Shown: positions 43,593-46,247 of the stretch, piece by piece
Layout of the letters: each line of letters opens with the position of its first letter
How positions within the stretch are numbered: position 1 is the first letter of the stretch
DNA from: Burkholderiales bacterium
Lineage (GTDB): Bacteria; Pseudomonadota; Gammaproteobacteria; Burkholderiales; Casimicrobiaceae
Direction: 5' to 3'
Assembly (NCBI GenBank): GCA_020852555.1
Contig: JADZAQ010000242.1
Location: 1-46,247, forward strand
Length of the DNA stretch: 46,247 nt
Translations under genes and position numbers: made by a program
Notes under the pieces: generated by a model
Told to the model about the DNA's origin: nothing
What the model saw: the letters and a program-made list of their open reading frames with translations, nothing else
Database searches by the model: none

Positions 43593-44501
43593 ATGACCGC
43601 CGACGACGTCAGCACCGCGCTCAAGGCGCAGATCCTCGCCGAGGCGCTGCCGTACATCCGGCGCTTCCACGACAAGACGATCATCGTGAAGTACGGCGGC
43701 AACGCGATGACCGAGCCGGCGCTGAAGGCCGGTTTCGCCCGTGATGTGGTGATGCTGAAGCTGGTGGGGATGAATCCGGTGATCGTGCACGGCGGCGGCC
43801 CGCAGATCGGCGACCTCCTGCAGAAGATGGACATCAAGAGCGAGTTCCGCCAGGGCATGCGGGTGACCGACGAGCGCGTGATGAACGTCGTCGAGATGGT
43901 GCTGGGCGAACTGAATCAGGAGATCGTCGGCCTCATCAACCAACACGGCGGCAAGGCGGTGGGGTTGACCGGGCAGGACGGCGCATTCATCCGCGCCCGC
44001 AGGATGCTGCTCAAGCCCGAGAACGGGAGCGGGGCGCCGGTCGACATCGGCTTCGTGGGTGAGATCGAGCACATCGATCCCGAGATCATCCAGCTCCTCG
44101 ACTCGCGCGATTTCATTCCGGTCGTCGCGCCGATCGGCGTCGGCGCCGCGGGCGAGGCGTACAACATCAACGCCGATCTCGTCGCCGGCAAGCTGGCCGA
44201 GACGCTCCAGGCCGAGAAGCTCGTGCTGATGACCAACACCGTCGGCGTCCTCGACAAGAAGGGGAATCTCATCACCGGGCTCACCGCCTCCGAGATCGAC
44301 CGGCTCTTCGCCGACGGCACGATCTCCGGCGGCATGCTGCCGAAGATCGGCTCGGCGCTCGACGCGGTGAAGAACGGCGTGGCGAGCTCGCACGTGATCG
44401 ACGGGCGGGTGGAGCACGCGCTGCTCCTCGAGATCCTCACCAACGAAGGCGTCGGCACGATGATCCGTGCCGACGACGCGTCGCAGCGCCGCGCGGCCTG
44501 A
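43593..44501 (+). CDS. argB: Acetylglutamate kinase
   Basis: Phosphorylates N-acetylglutamate in the second step of arginine synthesis. The 302-residue amino-acid kinase fold has [12 protein letters not shown] at the N-terminus, [17 protein letters not shown], the substrate region [28 protein letters not shown], and [18 protein letters not shown] near the C-terminus. An N-terminal helix of about 25 residues before the first strand is typical of arginine-inhibitable hexameric forms; feedback control is therefore likely but not proven. slmA follows on the same strand. Confidence 0.96.
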   Translation: MTADDVSTALKAQILAEALPYIRRFHDKTIIVKYGGNAMTEPALKAGFARDVVMLKLVGMNPVIVHGGGPQIGDLLQKMDIKSEFRQGMRVTDERVMNVVEMVLGELNQEIVGLINQHGGKAVGLTGQDGAFIRARRMLLKPENGSGAPVDIGFVGEIEHIDPEIIQLLDSRDFIPVVAPIGVGAAGEAYNINADLVAGKLAETLQAEKLVLMTNTVGVLDKKGNLITGLTASEIDRLFADGTISGGMLPKIGSALDAVKNGVASSHVIDGRVEHALLLEILTNEGVGTMIRADDASQRRAA

Positions 44502-44538
44502 CGGCCGGCACGTCCCGCACGGCGCACGACGGGCGACG

Positions 44539-45108
44539 ATGGCCGCACGATCGGGAGAGCGTCGTCTGCAGATCCTGCAGACGCTCGCGAGCATGCTGGA
44601 GAACCCCCGCGGGGAGAAGGTCACGACCGCCGCGCTTGCCGCCCGGCTCGCGGTCAGCGAGGCGGCGTTGTACCGGCATTTCGCGAGCAAGGCGCAGATG
44701 TTCGAGGGTCTGATCGAGTTCATCGAGACGACGCTCTTCTCGTTCGTCAACAAGATCAGCGCGGAGACGCAGGACGGCGCCGCGCAGGCCGAGCAGATGG
44801 TCGTGATGCTGCTGTCGTTCGCGGAGAAGAATCCGGGCATGACACGCGTGCTGATCGGCGAGGCGCTGGTCAACGAGGACGATCGGTTGCAGGCGCGCAT
44901 CAATCAGCTCACCGATCGGCTGGAAGCGTCGCTGCGGCAGTCGCTGCGCATCGCGCAGGCCGCCAACGGCTGGCACGGCGATGCGCAGGCCGACGCGGCG
45001 GTGCTGATCGCCTACGTCCTCGGCCGCTGGCAGATCTTCACCAAGAGCGGCTTCCGGCGCACGCCGCAGGACGGGTGGGTCCTGCAGCGCAAGTTCCTGT
45101 TCGGCTGA
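44539..45108 (+). CDS. slmA: Nucleoid occlusion factor SlmA (TetR family)
   Basis: A 189-residue TetR-fold DNA-binding protein that blocks FtsZ assembly over the nucleoid. The N-terminal HTH is seen in RRLQILQTLASMLENPRGEKVTTAALAARLAVSEAALYRHFASKAQMFEGLIEF, which matches SlmA closely. The rest is helical, with TLFSFVNKIS and MLLSFAEKNPGMTRVLIGEALVNEDDRLQARINQL typical of the family. ATG 44539 is chosen; an open frame back to 44467 overlaps argB. The argB-slmA adjacency is common in betaproteobacteria. Confidence 0.9.
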   Translation: MAARSGERRLQILQTLASMLENPRGEKVTTAALAARLAVSEAALYRHFASKAQMFEGLIEFIETTLFSFVNKISAETQDGAAQAEQMVVMLLSFAEKNPGMTRVLIGEALVNEDDRLQARINQLTDRLEASLRQSLRIAQAANGWHGDAQADAAVLIAYVLGRWQIFTKSGFRRTPQDGWVLQRKFLFG

Positions 45109-45123
45109 CGCCGCCGGCGCGGG

Positions 45124-45129
45124 CATAAT
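45124..45129 (+). promoter_or_regulatory. Candidate -10 element overlapping an alternative ATG
   Basis: CATAAT, five of six matches to TATAAT, 16 bases after the slmA stop. If used, transcription would begin near 45136, downstream of the ATG at 45128, which argues for a later start of the next gene. Confidence 0.35.
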
Positions 45130-45208
45130 GGCCGTGTGTCGCGCGCGACGCCGCTTCGCGCCCGGCGCCTCGACCTCGCCGCCGTCCTCTCTGCACTCCT
45201 GCGCACCC

Positions 45209-46207
45209 GTGTCGCCGTTCCTGACTCCTTCGCGCATCGCCGTCGCCTGCCTCGCGGTGGGGCTCGTCGTCGCACCCGCCGCGCCGCTCGCGCAGGTGCG
45301 CACCGACGCCCGCGGCACGCGCATCACCGAGCCGCCGTCGGCCCCGGTGTCGCGCTGGCAGGCCGAGCGCGATGCCCTCGACCAGGCGGTGCGCTCGCGA
45401 GCGAGTACCGCGACCACGCCGCGCGAGCGCTGGATCGATGCGACCTGGGGCGACGCCGATCCCTGGGCGCGAGCGGAGATGCTCGCCGACGCTCGCATCC
45501 GGATGCCGGACGAGAAGGTCTTCATGGCTTCGCTCGCCATCGCCTGCCTCGCGCCGCTGCAGCCCTTGCCGGCGGCGTGCGACGCAACCGACCGCCTCGC
45601 CGACTGGGCGCTGCGCGATGCCGACAACGGCGTGCCCACCCTGCTCCTCGCCGATCGCGCCCGCCAACGCAACAACGTAACGGCCATGATCGCCTACCTC
45701 GACGAGGCGGTGGCCAAAGCGCGCTTCGACGACTATGCCGATCGGGCGGCGCTCCTGCTGTGGGAGGCAATCCGCGACGTGCCCGGGACGGTCGATCCCG
45801 CCGCACGGGTTGAACTTGCGATCGACTACGGTCGTGCACACGTGTCGTACTCCGCACGCCAGATTGCCAACCTCTGCCGCGATCCCGCGGCCTTGCCCGA
45901 TGGCGGCGGCGCTGCATGTCGCGCGGCCGGTGACGCGCTCGCCGGGCGGGGGGCCACCTGGGCGCTGCGCGGCGCAGGTGCGCAACTCGCCGAGCGCAGC
46001 GCCGATCCGGGAACGCGCGCCGCGGCGCGGCAGCAGGCGAGCACCGTCCAGCGCCGCGCCTACGACTGCGCGGAATCGAGCAATGTCGACGTGGCCGACC
46101 TCCAGGCGGCGGACGTCACGGCACGCGCGCGGGCGGTCGCGCAGTGGGAAGTGCGCCTGCGCCAGGCGGCGCAACGCGGCCAAGCCGCCGTCTGCCCGGC
46201 CGGCTGA
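45209..46207 (+). CDS. Secreted protein of unknown function
   Basis: About 332 residues, not recognised. From a GTG at 45209 the protein begins with a good signal peptide (SPFLTPSRIAVACLAVGLVVAPAAPLAQ), then a helical, Ala/Arg/Asp-rich body without familiar motifs. Four or more cysteines (for example in AIACLAPLQPLPAACDATDR and IANLCRD) suggest disulfides in the periplasm, and short helical units (ERWIDATWGDADPWARAEML and similar) hint at a repeat-type helical scaffold. An ATG at 45128 is in frame, but it lies inside a candidate -10 and would add an unlikely leader before the signal peptide, so the GTG is preferred. Confidence 0.6.
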   Translation: MSPFLTPSRIAVACLAVGLVVAPAAPLAQVRTDARGTRITEPPSAPVSRWQAERDALDQAVRSRASTATTPRERWIDATWGDADPWARAEMLADARIRMPDEKVFMASLAIACLAPLQPLPAACDATDRLADWALRDADNGVPTLLLADRARQRNNVTAMIAYLDEAVAKARFDDYADRAALLLWEAIRDVPGTVDPAARVELAIDYGRAHVSYSARQIANLCRDPAALPDGGGAACRAAGDALAGRGATWALRGAGAQLAERSADPGTRAAARQQASTVQRRAYDCAESSNVDVADLQAADVTARARAVAQWEVRLRQAAQRGQAAVCPAG

Positions 46208-46247
46208 TCGCTGCGGCGAGAGGTTCAGGTCAGCGGCGCCGGGCCGC

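Noticed and set aside
43416-44903. Upstream extension of the waaQ-like frame across argB and slmA
   Set aside because: The region codes argB on the other strand, and the WaaQ family N-terminus begins at 43415.
1-46247. CRISPR array, prophage, integrative element or toxin-antitoxin pair
   Set aside because: No spaced direct repeats, no integrase, transposase, capsid or Cas-like protein, and no small paired toxin/antitoxin frames were recognised in any frame of the window.

Overview
The window is GC-rich, gene-dense DNA that looks like part of a betaproteobacterial chromosome, probably Burkholderiales or a related uncultured lineage. This rests on gene content and order: dsbA followed by an SDR gene, slt followed by an NDUFA9-like epimerase and cca, argB followed by slmA, a MerR-type LiuR with isovaleryl-CoA dehydrogenase, class I PhaC, Coq7 and a 16-strand-type porin. 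No tRNA, rRNA, CRISPR array, integrase, transposase or phage gene was found. The long antisense reading frames are shadows produced by high GC content.

Left part (1-9600): dsbA, an SDR and a BtuF-like binding protein run rightward. They are followed by a leftward GDSL esterase autotransporter with its own terminator, a large secreted FecR/proline-rich protein, and two leftward genes, phaC (polyhydroxyalkanoate synthase) and an MBL-fold hydrolase.

Catabolic operon (9616-16452): a LiuR-like MerR regulator, a CGT-rich inverted repeat that is probably its operator, isovaleryl-CoA dehydrogenase (liuA), a thiolase, a second acyl-CoA dehydrogenase, a 2-hydroxychromene-2-carboxylate isomerase-like protein, a methylglutaconyl-CoA hydratase-like protein (liuC), a 57-aa membrane peptide, a DUF1289 protein and a 2OG-Fe(II) oxygenase. 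The methylcrotonyl-CoA carboxylase and HMG-CoA lyase genes usual in such operons are absent here. Directly before the thiolase lies a 50-codon stub that repeats the first 18 thiolase residues exactly but differs at 12 third-codon positions. It is fused to a short palindrome-bearing spacer and coupled to the thiolase by TGATG.

Housekeeping block (16504-25964): purEK (leftward), slt, an NDUFA9-like epimerase and cca (rightward), a secreted Met/Gly-rich unknown with a C10 tract in its upstream region, coq7 (possibly leaderless) and a porin with a clear terminator.

Surface polysaccharide block (26420-43415): a WecA/MraY-type sugar-phosphate transferase and a CapD/WbpM-type dehydratase; then leftward a GT9-like protein and a WaaL/Wzy-like ligase; then rightward AsnB-like amidotransferase, GT4, a second AsnB-like amidotransferase and GT9; then leftward WaaQ-like GT9, two tandem paralogous GT4s and MsbA. 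Together these fit synthesis, amidation, ligation and export of LPS core/O-antigen. The window ends with argB, slmA and a secreted protein of unknown function.

I did not find an obviously new multi-gene system. The strongest candidates for a second look are the duplicated, recoded thiolase 5' end, the twin amidotransferases within the glycan cluster, and the unusual composition of the liu operon.
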